Source: Streptomyces phaeofaciens (lineage in GTDB: Bacteria; Actinomycetota; Actinomycetes; Streptomycetales; Streptomycetaceae). From it: 45,118 nucleotides of DNA. Below are positions 34,936 through 43,569 of the stretch, piece by piece. The number at the start of each line of letters is the position of its first letter. Position 1 is the stretch's first letter. The notes under the pieces were generated by a model. The model ran no database searches. It was not told where the DNA came from and was given only the letters and a program-made list of their open reading frames with translations. The stretch covers positions 1 to 45,118 of the forward strand of contig NZ_BMSA01000044.1 of NCBI RefSeq assembly GCF_014648915.1. Direction: 5' to 3'. A program made the position numbers and the translations under genes.

Positions 34936-35604
34936 GTGCCACCCACCGAAAACACCGCCCCGCTCCGGCAGCGTCGCGCCGACGCCCAGGCCAACCGTGC
35001 CAAGATCCTCACCGCCGCGGCCGAGCTGTACACGACTCGCGGCCTGGACGTCTCGCTCAACGAGGTCGCGCGACGGGCCGGAGTGGGCATCGCAACGCTG
35101 CAACGCAACTTCACGGGCCGCGAGGAGCTCGTCGCCGCGGTGTTCACACCCCGGGTCCGCGCGTACGCCGACGCCGCCGACAGCGCCCTCGAAGAGCCGG
35201 AGCCATGGGCGGCCTTCCGCAGTTACATCGAGCACGTCGCCCGTCTGCAATGCGACGACCACGGTCTGGCCGCTGTCCTCAGTACGGCGTTCCCCGCCTC
35301 GGCCGAGCTCGAGGCCCATCGGCGCCGGGCCATGCGCGGTTTCACGCGGCTGGTCCGGCGGGCCAAGGAGGCCGGGGTTCTGCGCGGTGACTTCTCCCCC
35401 CACGATCTTCCGCTGTTCCTGCTCGCCAACGCAGGCGTCGTCATCGGCAGCGGGGCCAATGCCGAGAAGGCGTCCCGGCGTCTGATCGCGTTCATCCTGC
35501 GCGCCTGCGCCGTGACCGACGACGAGCCCTTGCCTTCGGGCCCACCCGCCCGCAGCCTGCTGCGCACCCTTGATCCGCCCATGCCGCAGCCTCCCTCGCA
35601 CTGA
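34936..35604 (+). CDS. TetR family transcriptional regulator, 222 aa
   Basis: The N-terminal helix-turn-helix is NRAKILTAAAELYTTRGLDV followed by SLNEVARRAGVGIATLQRNF, typical of TetR. The C-terminal ligand domain (about 85-200) is of the common TetR_C type with FRSYIEHVARLQCDDHGLAA. It starts with GTG at 34936. It lies downstream of the LLM oxidoreductase on the same strand. Confidence 0.9.
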   Translation: MPPTENTAPLRQRRADAQANRAKILTAAAELYTTRGLDVSLNEVARRAGVGIATLQRNFTGREELVAAVFTPRVRAYADAADSALEEPEPWAAFRSYIEHVARLQCDDHGLAAVLSTAFPASAELEAHRRRAMRGFTRLVRRAKEAGVLRGDFSPHDLPLFLLANAGVVIGSGANAEKASRRLIAFILRACAVTDDEPLPSGPPARSLLRTLDPPMPQPPSH

Positions 35605-35769
35605 CGTCCCGGCCGGCCGGACATCATCACGGACCGGTCCCGTGGGGCCGTTGCCGCGGCCATGCCACTCGCGACTCGCGGGCGTCGTCGACTGTGGGGA
35701 CAATGGAGACCATCCATGGCCCCCAGACGCCGAGCCGCTCCAGCAAGTGGCCGGACCGGAAGGAGCGGC

Positions 35770-36135
35770 ATGAGGGCGCGCAGACTGGTCCCCTTGGGCG
35801 CGGCACTGTGTACGGCCGCGGCGCTGAGCCTGGCTGTGCCACAGGTCGCCGCTGCCGATTCCCCTCAGTGTTCCCACGTCTCGTCGGTGTCTCGGCCGAC
35901 GCTCACATTCGGTGACACCGGTGCGGCGGTGAAGCAGGCGCAGTGCCTGAGCAACGCGTGGGGAGGCGAGCCGCCCAAGCTCATCGTCGACGGGGTCTTC
36001 GACTCGGTCATGCTGAAGAAGATCGAGTGGATCCAGGCCTGCCACGGGCTGCCGACGAGCGGTGTCATCGACGGACACACCTGGCGCGTGCTCTACCACC
36101 CGGCCCTGGACTGCTATCTCCCCTATCCGGATTGA
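35770..36135 (+). CDS. Secreted peptidoglycan-binding domain protein, 121 aa
   Basis: A signal peptide (MRARRLVPLGAALCTAAALS, cleavage near VAAADS) is followed by a PG_binding_1-like domain with LTFGDTGAAVKQAQCLSNAW, VDGVFDSVMLKKIEWIQACH and GVIDGHTWRVL. The mature part has four cysteines, enough for two disulfides. It has no catalytic domain, so it probably only binds the cell wall or blocks other binders. The ATG at 35770 follows GGAAGGAG. Confidence 0.88.
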   Translation: MRARRLVPLGAALCTAAALSLAVPQVAAADSPQCSHVSSVSRPTLTFGDTGAAVKQAQCLSNAWGGEPPKLIVDGVFDSVMLKKIEWIQACHGLPTSGVIDGHTWRVLYHPALDCYLPYPD

Positions 36136-36220
36136 GCAGCCGACCGTTCTCCCGGCCCCGGAAGGCCGAGCACCTCGCGAGCCGGGCCTCGACGCCCCGC
36201 GGATCAGGTGCCGCACCACA

Positions 36221-36835
36221 CTATCCGTCGTGGGCGAGCTCTCCCAGGCGGGCGGCCAGGCGTTCCTTGATCGCAGGCCACTCCGGGGCAAGGATCGAGA
36301 AGTACACCGTGTCACGCCAGGTCCCGTCCGGTCGCCGGCGATGGCGGCGCAGGACCCCTTCACGCTGCGCGCCGAGACGCGCGATGGCCGCCTGCGAACG
36401 GTGATTGAGGTGATCGGTCTTCAACTGCACACGCCCCATCCCCAGGTCTTCGAACGCATGGGTGAGCAGAAGCAGCTTCGACTCGGTGTTGACCGCGCTG
36501 CGCCAGTACGCGCGCCCGTACCACGTCCAGCCGATCTCCAGCCGTTCGTCGGCCACGTCGATGTCCATGTACGTGGTCCAGCCGATGGCCTGGCCGCTCA
36601 CGCGGTGGATGACCGCGAAGGGAACGCACGCACCGTGCCCGGCCTCCTCCAGGAGCGTGGAGAGCGTGCCGCCCAGCTCCTCCTGAGTCCGTGGCGCCGG
36701 CCCGCCCTGCCACCTCCAGACCTCTTCGTCGCGCCCTCCCGCGGCGAACAGCTCACCGAGATGTGTCTGCGCCAACGGCTCCAGACGTACATGGCGACCG
36801 GTGAGTGTGACGGGCGAGGGAATCGAGGCAGGCAT
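36221..36835 (-). CDS. GNAT family N-acetyltransferase (RimJ/RimL type), 204 aa
   Basis: The protein has the Acetyltransf_3 layout: VTLTGRHVRLEPLAQTHLGEL at the start, IGWTTYMDIDVADERLEIGW in the central sheet, the acetyl-CoA region ALNTESK-like (AVNTESKLLLLTHAFEDLGM), and the RVQLKTDHLNHRSQAAIARLG C-terminal motif. It acetylates an unknown amino group. The ATG at 36835 begins a clean start; the in-frame extension to 36871 is not family-like. It converges on the secreted peptidoglycan-binding protein gene. Confidence 0.9.
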   Translation of the reverse strand: MPASIPSPVTLTGRHVRLEPLAQTHLGELFAAGGRDEEVWRWQGGPAPRTQEELGGTLSTLLEEAGHGACVPFAVIHRVSGQAIGWTTYMDIDVADERLEIGWTWYGRAYWRSAVNTESKLLLLTHAFEDLGMGRVQLKTDHLNHRSQAAIARLGAQREGVLRRHRRRPDGTWRDTVYFSILAPEWPAIKERLAARLGELAHDG

Positions 36836-36858
36836 GACGGGGAAAGTACCGAGTGGTC

Positions 36859-36891
36859 GCACTAGATGCAAACGGATTATGCACTAGTGCA
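36859..36891. promoter_or_regulatory. Pair of GCACTAG operator-like sites
   Basis: GCACTAGATGCA at 36859-36870 and the perfect palindrome TGCACTAGTGCA at 36880-36891 have their GCACTAG cores 22 bases apart, two helical turns. They sit 24 bases upstream of the acetyltransferase start. A regulator encoded elsewhere probably binds here, as no adjacent regulator gene faces the site. Confidence 0.6.
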
Positions 36892-37145
36892 ATCCGTCCG
36901 GTGCTGGATCTCGGCGAGCGGCAACGCCAACGGCGATCTCGCCGCCCCCGCCGCGCGCCAAGGCGCCGGCCGTGACCGAGCCCGCACCCAACTCGCCGAC
37001 CACGTAGGCATGGACGACGACGGGGCCGCGCCCGTCACCCCGTTTCGCCTCGCGTCGAGCGAGTTCGTCAGCAGCGTCAGGGGTGTCCTGCCGGGGCTTC
37101 CCCACCGTCACCGACCGGGCGGGCCGGCAGGCCGCCGGCACCGTC
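36892..37145. other. Gene-free stretch between the acetyltransferase and MarR genes
   Basis: No gene can be supported here. On the minus strand, part of it translates into a run of ordinary-looking residues (VVVHAYVVGELGAGSVTAGA) joined to unlikely sequence, which may be the trace of a decayed gene. Confidence 0.35.
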
Positions 37146-37667
37146 TCAGGCCAACGGGGCGTGGCGTTCGGCTGCCTGGCAGAGGCTGTCTTCGATGCGG
37201 GCCAGGACGCGGATGGCCTCGTCCTGTTCGTCGGCGGTGAGAGCGCCGGCCGCGCCGTCCTCGAGCTCTGCCCAGATCTGTTCGACTTCCTTGCGCAGGG
37301 CAAGGCTGGCGGTGGTGGCTTCGATGATGGTGGCGCGTTTGTCGGTGGCGCTGGGGCGGCGACGGACGAAGCCGGCGTTCTCCAGCCGTTTGACCGTGCG
37401 GGTCATGGTGGCGGCGTCGGAGCCGAGGAGGCGTACCAGGTCGGTCTGACGCTGCGGGCCGAGGTCCCACAGCTGCATCATGACGAGTTCCTGACCGGGG
37501 TGCAGGCCGACGCGGCGCAGGAGCTGGCCGGCGAGCATGCGGTGCAGTCGGGCGACCCGGAAGATCGCGTGTGTCATCGCGCCCGCCTGGACCGACGGCG
37601 GCATCTGCGGGCGCGCCACCCCGCCGGACGGGTTCGCGGCCGGTGCCGCGCCTGAGTCTTCCCGCAT
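37146..37667 (-). CDS. MarR family transcriptional regulator, 173 aa
   Basis: The winged-helix MarR domain is visible from LLRRVGLHPGQELVMMQLWD, LGPQRQTDLVRLLGSDAATM, the recognition helix TRTVKRLENAGFV and the wing RRRPSATDKRATI. Residues 1-30 are a Pro/Ala-rich extension, and a start at Met22 or Met31 is possible. It is divergent from an Old Yellow Enzyme gene, and matching sites near both starts suit repression of both. Confidence 0.92.
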   Translation of the reverse strand: MREDSGAAPAANPSGGVARPQMPPSVQAGAMTHAIFRVARLHRMLAGQLLRRVGLHPGQELVMMQLWDLGPQRQTDLVRLLGSDAATMTRTVKRLENAGFVRRRPSATDKRATIIEATTASLALRKEVEQIWAELEDGAAGALTADEQDEAIRVLARIEDSLCQAAERHAPLA

Positions 37668-37700
37668 CCGCTCCCACCTTCCTCCACCACATACTGGCCG

Positions 37701-37714
37701 AGCAGGTAAATGCT
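37701..37714. promoter_or_regulatory. MarR half-operator near the MarR start
   Basis: AGCAGGTAAATGCT at 37701-37714 carries the GGTAAATGC half that is also found in the larger palindrome at 37808-37835. It lies 34 bases before the MarR ATG and suits autorepression. Confidence 0.55.
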
Positions 37715-37807
37715 ACCCGCACCAGGTCAGCGCTCGGACGCGCATGGCCGCTACCCCAGCATAAGAGCATGTGACGCACATCACCATACCGAAGGAATGC
37801 GAGCAAG

Positions 37808-37835
37808 GCATTTACTTGTTCGGACAGGTAAATGC
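37808..37835. promoter_or_regulatory. MarR operator, 28-base palindrome
   Basis: GCATTTACTTGT at 37808-37819 mirrors ACAGGTAAATGC at 37824-37835, with one mismatched pair. The position, 41 bases before the Old Yellow Enzyme start, and the shared half-site near the MarR start make it the probable MarR binding site. Confidence 0.75.
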
Positions 37836-37876
37836 GCCCCTGAGGCGCTGAGTATCGAGCCGAACAGGAATTGATC

Positions 37877-38950
37877 ATGACTACCGCCTTCGCTCCCTAC
37901 GACCTCGGGCGTGTCCGCCTGGCGAACCGCATCGTGATGGCTCCGATGACACGCAGCCGCGCCTACGGCCCCGGGCAGAGCCCGACGGACCTCACGGCCA
38001 CGTACTACGCGCAGCGGGCGAGTGCCGGGCTGATCGTCACCGAGGGCACGCAGCCGTCGGCGATCGGCCAGGGCTATCCCGACACTCCCGGCATCCACTC
38101 CGCCGAGCAGATCGCCTCCTGGCGCAAGGTCACCGACGCGGTGCACGCCGAGGGCGGCGCGATCTTCTTGCAGCTCATGCACACCGGCCGAATCGGCCAC
38201 CCGAGCCTGACGGGCCTCACCCCGGTCGCCCCCTCCGCCGTGAAGGCCGCCGGACAGGTCTACACGCAGGACGGGCCGCAGGAGTTCGTCACCCCCCGCG
38301 AGCTGACCCAGGCCGAGGTCGCCGAGACGATCGCGGACTTCGCCGCCGCGGCACGCAACGCGATCGAGGCCGGCTTCGACGGTGTGGAACTGCACGGCGC
38401 CAACGGCTACCTGATCCACCAGTTCCTCGCCCCGAACTCCAACCAGCGCACCGACGCCTGGGGCGGCAGCCCGGAGCGACGGATCCGTTTCGCGGTCGAG
38501 ACCGCGAAGGCGGTCGCCGAGGCCATCGGCCCGGACCGGGTCGGGTTCCTCATGTCGCCCGGCAACCCCTACAACGACATCGACGAGAGCGACCGCCCGG
38601 ACGTCGAGGCCACCTACACCGCCCTCGTCGACGCCCTCGCCCCACTCGGCCTGGCCTACCTGCATCAGATGGAGGCTGCCGGGGTCCGCGACCTGCTCGT
38701 GCGGCTGCGCAAGGCGTGGCCGACCACCTTCGTCCTCAACCCGTTCACCGGCACGGAGCCCACCGGCCCCGACGCGCTGGACCTCATCGAGGACGGCACC
38801 GCCGACCTGATCGCCTACGGCGCCCTCTTCATCGCCAACCCCGACCTGCCCGCCCGCCTCGCCACCGGCGTCCCCTTCAACACCCCCGACCGCGCCACCT
38901 CCTTCGGCGGCGACCACCGCGGGTACACCGACTACCCCACCCTGGGCTGA
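37877..38950 (+). CDS. Old Yellow Enzyme family alkene reductase, 357 aa
   Basis: An FMN-dependent OYE: VRLANRIVMAPMTRSRA near the N-terminus, AGLIVTEGTQPSAIGQGYPD, FLQLMHTGRIGHPS, and the substrate-binding GFDGVELHGANGYLIHQFLA (HxxN), with SNQRTDAWGGSPERRIRF in the middle. It reduces activated alkenes, as in NemA-type enzymes that also act on electrophiles and nitro compounds. The divergent MarR and its operators suggest induction by electrophiles. The ATG at 37877 follows AGGA. A strong terminator lies downstream. Confidence 0.95.
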   Translation: MTTAFAPYDLGRVRLANRIVMAPMTRSRAYGPGQSPTDLTATYYAQRASAGLIVTEGTQPSAIGQGYPDTPGIHSAEQIASWRKVTDAVHAEGGAIFLQLMHTGRIGHPSLTGLTPVAPSAVKAAGQVYTQDGPQEFVTPRELTQAEVAETIADFAAAARNAIEAGFDGVELHGANGYLIHQFLAPNSNQRTDAWGGSPERRIRFAVETAKAVAEAIGPDRVGFLMSPGNPYNDIDESDRPDVEATYTALVDALAPLGLAYLHQMEAAGVRDLLVRLRKAWPTTFVLNPFTGTEPTGPDALDLIEDGTADLIAYGALFIANPDLPARLATGVPFNTPDRATSFGGDHRGYTDYPTLG

Positions 38951-38958
38951 CCGGGCCA

Positions 38959-38999
38959 CAGGTGCGGGCGGTCGCCTGGACGACGGCCGCCCGCACCTG
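38959..38999. terminator. Strong hairpin terminator after the Old Yellow Enzyme gene
   Basis: CAGGTGCGGGCGG at 38959-38971 pairs perfectly with CCGCCCGCACCTG at 38987-38999 around a 15-base loop, starting 8 bases after the stop codon. Confidence 0.85.
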
Positions 39000-39238
39000 A
39001 GCCGCACAGCAGGCTTGCCCCTGCGCGGCCAACCCACATCGCGCTTCCCCGTCACCCGCACGGGCCCGCGCCTGCGCCTGCGCCCGGCGGGAAACCCGGA
39101 CGGAAGGCCGACGGCACGACCGACCACACCGAAAAAGCGGACCCGTCGCTGCCGCGCGAGGCAGGCGCCCGGCCGCCCGAGCGACCGGCACCGCCCCCTG
39201 CGGGCGGCACTGTCAGTGGTGGCTGCCAGCATGTCCGG

Positions 39239-40483
39239 ATGACTCGCGACGATCTTGACACGCTGTTCGCCTCCCCCGCAGCCCTGCTCGCAGCCGGCCC
39301 CGAGGTCCTTGCGGACCTGCCCGTCGTGGGTGGTGGAGCGGGCCGCGAGGCCTGTGCCCAGGCCGTCGCGATCCTCGACGGGGCCGAGGTGCCGCGGGCG
39401 GAGTTCGCCTCGTGGCTGCATTTCGGCGCGAAGGTCCTGGGCCACGACGCCTACGCCGACCTGGTCGCCGAAGCGGAGCCTGGCATGCCGTGGCGCACCG
39501 TCTGGGCCTGGTGGCGGCCGGTCCGTGTCTACCGGGCCAAGCCGAACCTGAGCGGGGACGCCAACGTCGAGGTCCACGAGGCGCCGGACGGCCGCCTCCT
39601 GCTGAAGCTCTGGTCGCAGTGGACCCGGGAGCGCTGGCTCGACCCGGCCACCGGCGAACAGGTCCCCGCCCCTGTCGACGGCGAGTTCGCCGAGCGGCCG
39701 TACGACGCCCCCGTCGAGGGGCCCGTCCTCTTCGACCCGGACGACGCCCACGGCCTGTACCAGCCCGACGCCTGGGAGGAGCCCGTACCCCTCGGAGGCG
39801 GCCGCGTCATGCTCTTCGAGCCGCGCGGCGTCGTGGTCCTGGAGCGCAACAGCGCGGCGGCCGACGGACCGACGGGCTCCGAAGCCGTCTCCTGGGGAAC
39901 GGGCGGACCGTGGTTCACAGGGCCGACGGCAGCCGAAGCGCCCCTGGACGCCGCCCGCATGGAGGAGGCGTTCGACGCGGACGGGACGGTGCGGCTGACG
40001 CAGGACCGGCTGCCGGCCGCGCTGACACACGCGCCCACACGGGAACTGGCCGTCACAGCGGGGCTGCCGACGTGGTTCGCCGCAGGAGTCGCCACGTTCA
40101 CCCTGGCCTGGAACGACGGGAAGGCGCACGGGCTGGAGCCCGACGAGAACGGCCTGCTGCACCTGGGCACCTTCGAGCTGGCGTACGCCGACACCGGCCG
40201 GGTGCTCGTCCACCCCGAGACGGGCGCCGTGTCGATGGTCCGCAACGGCCAGGGGCCGTTCCCCTTCGCCCGGGACACCGAGACCTTCGTACGGCTGCTG
40301 GAGGCCGTGTACCGGTTCATGAGCGCCTGCTGGAACCCCTACCCGGGCGAGTGCGCCGAGCGGGACTTCCTGAGCGAGGTCGCCGCCCTCGAACCGCTCT
40401 CGGTGAACGAGGAATCGCCCGCGCAGGACGTCTGGGAGCACCTGTTCGCAGCCATCACCGAACTCAGCCCGTGGGGCTTCTGA
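39239..40483 (+). CDS. SUKH-4-like immunity family protein, 414 aa
   Basis: The C-terminal half resembles the SUKH-4 immunity protein family: LAVTAGLPTWFAAGVATFTL, GLLHLGTFELAYADTGRVLV, then DTETFVRLLEAVYRFMSACW and ending near WEHLFAAITELSPWGF. The N-terminal 180 residues are not recognised. SUKH proteins protect against nuclease toxins of contact- or secretion-based systems, but no toxin gene is next to it, so it may be an orphan or a house-keeping relative. The ATG at 39239 is directly followed by family-like sequence. Confidence 0.75.
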   Translation: MTRDDLDTLFASPAALLAAGPEVLADLPVVGGGAGREACAQAVAILDGAEVPRAEFASWLHFGAKVLGHDAYADLVAEAEPGMPWRTVWAWWRPVRVYRAKPNLSGDANVEVHEAPDGRLLLKLWSQWTRERWLDPATGEQVPAPVDGEFAERPYDAPVEGPVLFDPDDAHGLYQPDAWEEPVPLGGGRVMLFEPRGVVVLERNSAAADGPTGSEAVSWGTGGPWFTGPTAAEAPLDAARMEEAFDADGTVRLTQDRLPAALTHAPTRELAVTAGLPTWFAAGVATFTLAWNDGKAHGLEPDENGLLHLGTFELAYADTGRVLVHPETGAVSMVRNGQGPFPFARDTETFVRLLEAVYRFMSACWNPYPGECAERDFLSEVAALEPLSVNEESPAQDVWEHLFAAITELSPWGF

Positions 40484-40781
40484 CACCGGACGACCCGGCA
40501 CCGAACGGCCGGGCGGGCGGGGGCGCCGGCCCGGGCGCAGGGCCATCGGGCACCCAGGTGCCGCGGGCCGGGCTCATGGGGCATGAGTTCCCCGCCTGTC
40601 GTTGGGCGTAGCAGGGCAGAGGCGTTCCGGCGTCAGCGTGGCCGCTTGACCTGTCGGGCCGGGGATCGCAGAGTCGGACCGCCGCACCGCACGGGCACCC
40701 GGCATCCCGGCCCGCCGGACGCACCCACGCACGACGCCCGTCCGGGGACACCGGGCGGCCCTGACCTCCGGGAGAGCGACT
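40484..40781. promoter_or_regulatory. Intergenic region with a possible promoter for the GAP-family gene
   Basis: TTGACC at 40646-40651 and CAGAGT at 40669-40674, 17 bases apart, form a weak sigma-70-type pair about 110 bases before the GTG at 40782. No gene is visible in the gap. Confidence 0.35.
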
Positions 40782-41432
40782 GTGCCGATGGTCGTCGACC
40801 TGATCGTGATCGGCACCGCCATCACCCTCGGACCACTGCACAACACCGCCTTCATCCTGCTCCTCGCCTCACGCCGCGGCGTGCGCAAAGGCCTCGCCTT
40901 CCTCCTGTCCTGGCTGGCCAACATCGTCGCGGTGGTCGCCTGCGTGGTGCTGCTGACCGGCGGGACGCCGCCCGTCCACCACAGCTCGCCCTCGACCACC
41001 GCCATCGCGGCCAAGCTCGCCATCGGCGTCGGCCTCGTGCTGTTCGGCGGCCACCGCTACCGGCATCTGCCCCGCCCCTACCGGCCACCGGGCTGGACGG
41101 GCCGCATCGACAACGCCTCCCTGGGCACCGCCGCCGCGCTCGCCTGGCTCCTGCAGCCCTGGGCCCTGGTCGGCGCCGGCGCCGCCACCGTCGTCGACGC
41201 CGACCTCTCCACCCTCACCGACTGGCTCACCCTCACCGGCTACTGCCTGCTTGCCACCCTCAGCCTCCTGGTCATGGAGCTGTACACCGTCTGGGCACCG
41301 CAGACCGCCCAAGCCCGGCTGGACGCCCTCCGGGCCTGGCTCGAACACCACCTGGAACAGCTGATCATCGCCCTCTCGCTCCTGGCGGGAATCTGGCTGA
41401 TCATCAGCAGCGTCTACGCACTCGTCACGTGA
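40782..41432 (+). CDS. GAP-family (Sap) membrane protein, 216 aa
   Basis: Six hydrophobic segments and the pattern VIGTAITLGPLHNTAFILLL, GLAFLLSWLANIVAVVACVV and KLAIGVGLVLFGGHRYR fit the GAP (Sap, sulfolipid-1-addressing protein-like) family of the LysE transporter superfamily. In mycobacteria such proteins help export or address cell-envelope lipids; Streptomyces copies are uncharacterised. The GTG at 40782 follows GGGAGAG; an ATG two codons later is an alternative. Confidence 0.82.
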   Translation: MPMVVDLIVIGTAITLGPLHNTAFILLLASRRGVRKGLAFLLSWLANIVAVVACVVLLTGGTPPVHHSSPSTTAIAAKLAIGVGLVLFGGHRYRHLPRPYRPPGWTGRIDNASLGTAAALAWLLQPWALVGAGAATVVDADLSTLTDWLTLTGYCLLATLSLLVMELYTVWAPQTAQARLDALRAWLEHHLEQLIIALSLLAGIWLIISSVYALVT

Positions 41433-41463
41433 ACGCCGACCGGAACAGCTCCCCTTCGGTCGG

Positions 41464-42240
41464 TCAGGAGGCCTGGGCGGTCGGCATGATCGTGACCTGC
41501 TGGAGGTTCACCCGCGGCGGCAGCGTGGCCAGGAAGCCGATCGTCTCGGCGACGTCCTGCGGCGTGAGCCACTCCATGGTCTCCTTGGAGCCCTCCAGCC
41601 AGTCCAGCGCCCCCCGGTCGGTGACATGGCTCTGCAGTTCGGTGCCGACGATGCCCGGCTCGATCGCCGCCACCCGCACGTTCTTCGGACCCAGCTCCGC
41701 ACGGAGATGGCGGGAGAGGTGCGTGACGTACGCCTTCGTGGCGGAGTAGACCGCGAAGTTCGGGAAGATGTTCTGCGCCGCGATCGACGAGGTGTTGATC
41801 AGGTCTGCCACGCCCCGCACACCGGCGGCCTCGACCAGTTGGGGCGTGAAGGCGCCGATGGTGTTCATCAGGCCGGTGATGTTCAGGTCGATCTGCTGCT
41901 GCCACTGGTCGGCGGCCAGTTCCTCGACCGGAGCCGGGAGCATGACGCCTGCGTTGTTGAACAGCAGGTCGGCCCCGCCCAGTTCGGCGGCGACGCGGTC
42001 GGCCGCCTCCTGGAGAGCCGCCTTGTCGGTGACGTCGGCGGCGATCGCCGTGGCGCTGCCGCCGTCCTTCTCGATCCGGGCGACCAGGTCGGTCAGCCGC
42101 TCGGCCCGGCGGGCCAGGACGACGACGTGTGCGCCGAGGGCGGCCAGCTTCTCGGCGGACGCCTCACCGATGCCGCTGGAGGCACCGGTGACGACCGCGA
42201 CGCGGCCCCGGAGCGGCTTGGCGATGGTCTGCGTGGACAT
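41464..42240 (-). CDS. Short-chain dehydrogenase/reductase, 258 aa
   Basis: Classical SDR: AVVTGASSGIGEASAEKLAA, LLFNNAGVMLPAPVEEL, the serine in LINTSSIAAQN, and YSATK as YxxxK, followed by IEPGIVGTELQSHVTD. The ATG at 42240 begins the family-like sequence. It is divergent from an XRE-type regulator gene; this SDR-beside-XRE pairing is common in Streptomyces and suggests that the regulator controls it. Confidence 0.93.
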   Translation of the reverse strand: MSTQTIAKPLRGRVAVVTGASSGIGEASAEKLAALGAHVVVLARRAERLTDLVARIEKDGGSATAIAADVTDKAALQEAADRVAAELGGADLLFNNAGVMLPAPVEELAADQWQQQIDLNITGLMNTIGAFTPQLVEAAGVRGVADLINTSSIAAQNIFPNFAVYSATKAYVTHLSRHLRAELGPKNVRVAAIEPGIVGTELQSHVTDRGALDWLEGSKETMEWLTPQDVAETIGFLATLPPRVNLQQVTIMPTAQAS

Positions 42241-42274
42241 GGTGTGCACCTTCCGAACGAGGATTGCGGGGGGG

Positions 42275-42301
42275 GTGTGCTGCCGGGTGATCCCGGCACA
42301 C
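42275..42301. promoter_or_regulatory. Hairpin/dyad between SDR and XRE genes
   Basis: TGCCGGG at 42281-42287 pairs with CCCGGCA at 42292-42298 across a 4-base loop; outer GTG/CAC bases extend it past a one-base bulge. It lies 41 bases before the SDR start and could be an operator or a leader hairpin. Confidence 0.4.
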
Positions 42302-42355
42302 ATCCAGCAGACCAGCCCCGCGGCCGTCGCACGGAGCCATAACTGGCCCGGCTCA

Positions 42356-42368
42356 GGCAGGTACTGCC
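42356..42368. promoter_or_regulatory. Palindrome GGCAG-GTA-CTGCC
   Basis: A perfect 5-base dyad, about 52 bases upstream of the XRE regulator start, in the shared divergent promoter region. It is a candidate binding site for that regulator. Confidence 0.4.
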
Positions 42369-42419
42369 AGGGCTACTTTTGCGAGGGACAGGCCCCCTGG
42401 GCGGCTTCACACTGGGTGT

Positions 42420-43292
42420 ATGGAGCGCAGTAGAGAGATCGCCGGCTTCCTCCGGTCCCGCCGTGCCGCGATCACCCCCGAGCGGGCGGGGCTCGAGTCG
42501 GACGGGCGGGTGCGTCGTGTGCCGGGCCTTCGCCGCGACGAGGTGGCACGCCTCGCCGGCGTGAGCACCGAGTACTACACGCGCCTGGAGCAGGGGCGGG
42601 CCGGGAACCCGTCCGCCGAGGTCGTGGAAGCCCTGTGCCGCGCTCTACGGCTGGACACGTCCGAGCGCGAGCATCTCACCGACCTGCTGATGCCCGACCC
42701 CAACGCCGCGCGGCGCGCGCCCACCCGGCCCCAGCGGGTACGGCCCGGCCTGTATCTGATGCTGGACACCCTGAGCCACGTCCCCGCTTTCATCGTCGGT
42801 CGTCGTACCGACGTGCTGGCGGCCAACCGGCTCGCCAGGGCCGTCCTCACCGACTTCGACGCCCTGCCGGCGAACCGGCGCAACCTGGCCCGCTACTACC
42901 TGCTGGATCCGCGGGCTCGGGAGACGGTCGGCGACTGGGAGAAGATCGCCGCGGAGACGGTGGCCATGCTGCGCCTCGAAGCGGGCCGCCATCCGAACGA
43001 CCGTCAACTGGCCGACCTGGTAGGCGAACTCACGCTTCTGTCACCCGAGTTCTCGGGATGGTGGAACGACCACAGAGTGCTGCGGCGCACACACGGCGCC
43101 AAGCACTACGTCCATCCGGTCGTGGGCGAGATGCACTTCTCCTACGAGTCCTTCCAGGTCCCGGGGGACACGGACCAGACACTGTGCGTCTACAACGTCG
43201 AACCGGAATCGGACAGCGCCAAGGCCCTTCAGTTGCTGAGCAGTTGGACTGCGCCGGAGTTCACCGCACCCGAAGCGCCGCGGACGCGGTGA
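42420..43292 (+). CDS. XRE-family regulator with MmyB-like ligand domain, 290 aa
   Basis: The N-terminal helix-turn-helix is LRRDEVARLAGVSTEYYTRL followed by EQGRAGNPSAEVVEALCRAL, preceded by FLRSRRAAITPERAGL. The rest, from about residue 105, is the MmyB-like PAS-type domain (PAFIVGRRTDVLAANRLARA, NLARYYLLDP) that often binds fatty acids. This family in Streptomyces usually controls a divergently encoded SDR, which is the case here. Confidence 0.93.
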   Translation: MERSREIAGFLRSRRAAITPERAGLESDGRVRRVPGLRRDEVARLAGVSTEYYTRLEQGRAGNPSAEVVEALCRALRLDTSEREHLTDLLMPDPNAARRAPTRPQRVRPGLYLMLDTLSHVPAFIVGRRTDVLAANRLARAVLTDFDALPANRRNLARYYLLDPRARETVGDWEKIAAETVAMLRLEAGRHPNDRQLADLVGELTLLSPEFSGWWNDHRVLRRTHGAKHYVHPVVGEMHFSYESFQVPGDTDQTLCVYNVEPESDSAKALQLLSSWTAPEFTAPEAPRTR

Positions 43293-43380
43293 CGGCGGAC
43301 AGTACGCGAGCCCGGCGGGGGATTCCCGGGCGCGCGAGCGTGCGGCCGCGGCGTCGTACTTCTCCTGTCCCGGCCGTCCG

Positions 43381-43551
43381 TCAGCGCACCGGGCGCCGCA
43401 CGCGGCGGGACCCCGCCATCGCGGCGAACGCCACATCGGCCACGAAGACCACCACGCCGACGGCCAGCAGCCAGCCCAGACCCTCCGCGGCGGCGCCGAT
43501 GATCCCCAGCACGACGGCCACGAGCAGGAACAGCAGGAAGGTCGCCAGCAC
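43381..43551 (-). CDS. Small hydrophobic membrane protein, 56 aa
   Basis: The frame reads LATFLLFLLVAVVLGIIGAA, then EGLGWLLAVGVVVFVADVAF and a basic end RRVRRPVR, giving two membrane helices. The GTG at 43551 follows GAGGAG by 9 bases. It lies 18 bases after the PRC-barrel gene on the same strand and is probably co-transcribed. Streptomyces genomes carry many such short hydrophobic proteins of unknown role. Confidence 0.72.
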   Translation of the reverse strand: MLATFLLFLLVAVVLGIIGAAAEGLGWLLAVGVVVFVADVAFAAMAGSRRVRRPVR

Positions 43552-43569
43552 AGGGACCAACTCCTCGGA

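Noticed and set aside
36866..37240. Plus-strand frame downstream of the GCACTAG sites
   Set aside because: Its translation is compositionally biased and overlaps the 3' end of the MarR gene on the opposite strand. It has no ribosome binding site or known motif.
37781..40546. Long minus-strand open frame opposite the Old Yellow Enzyme and SUKH-4 genes
   Set aside because: It spans two well-supported genes on the other strand, a strong terminator and an operator, and shows no domain motifs.
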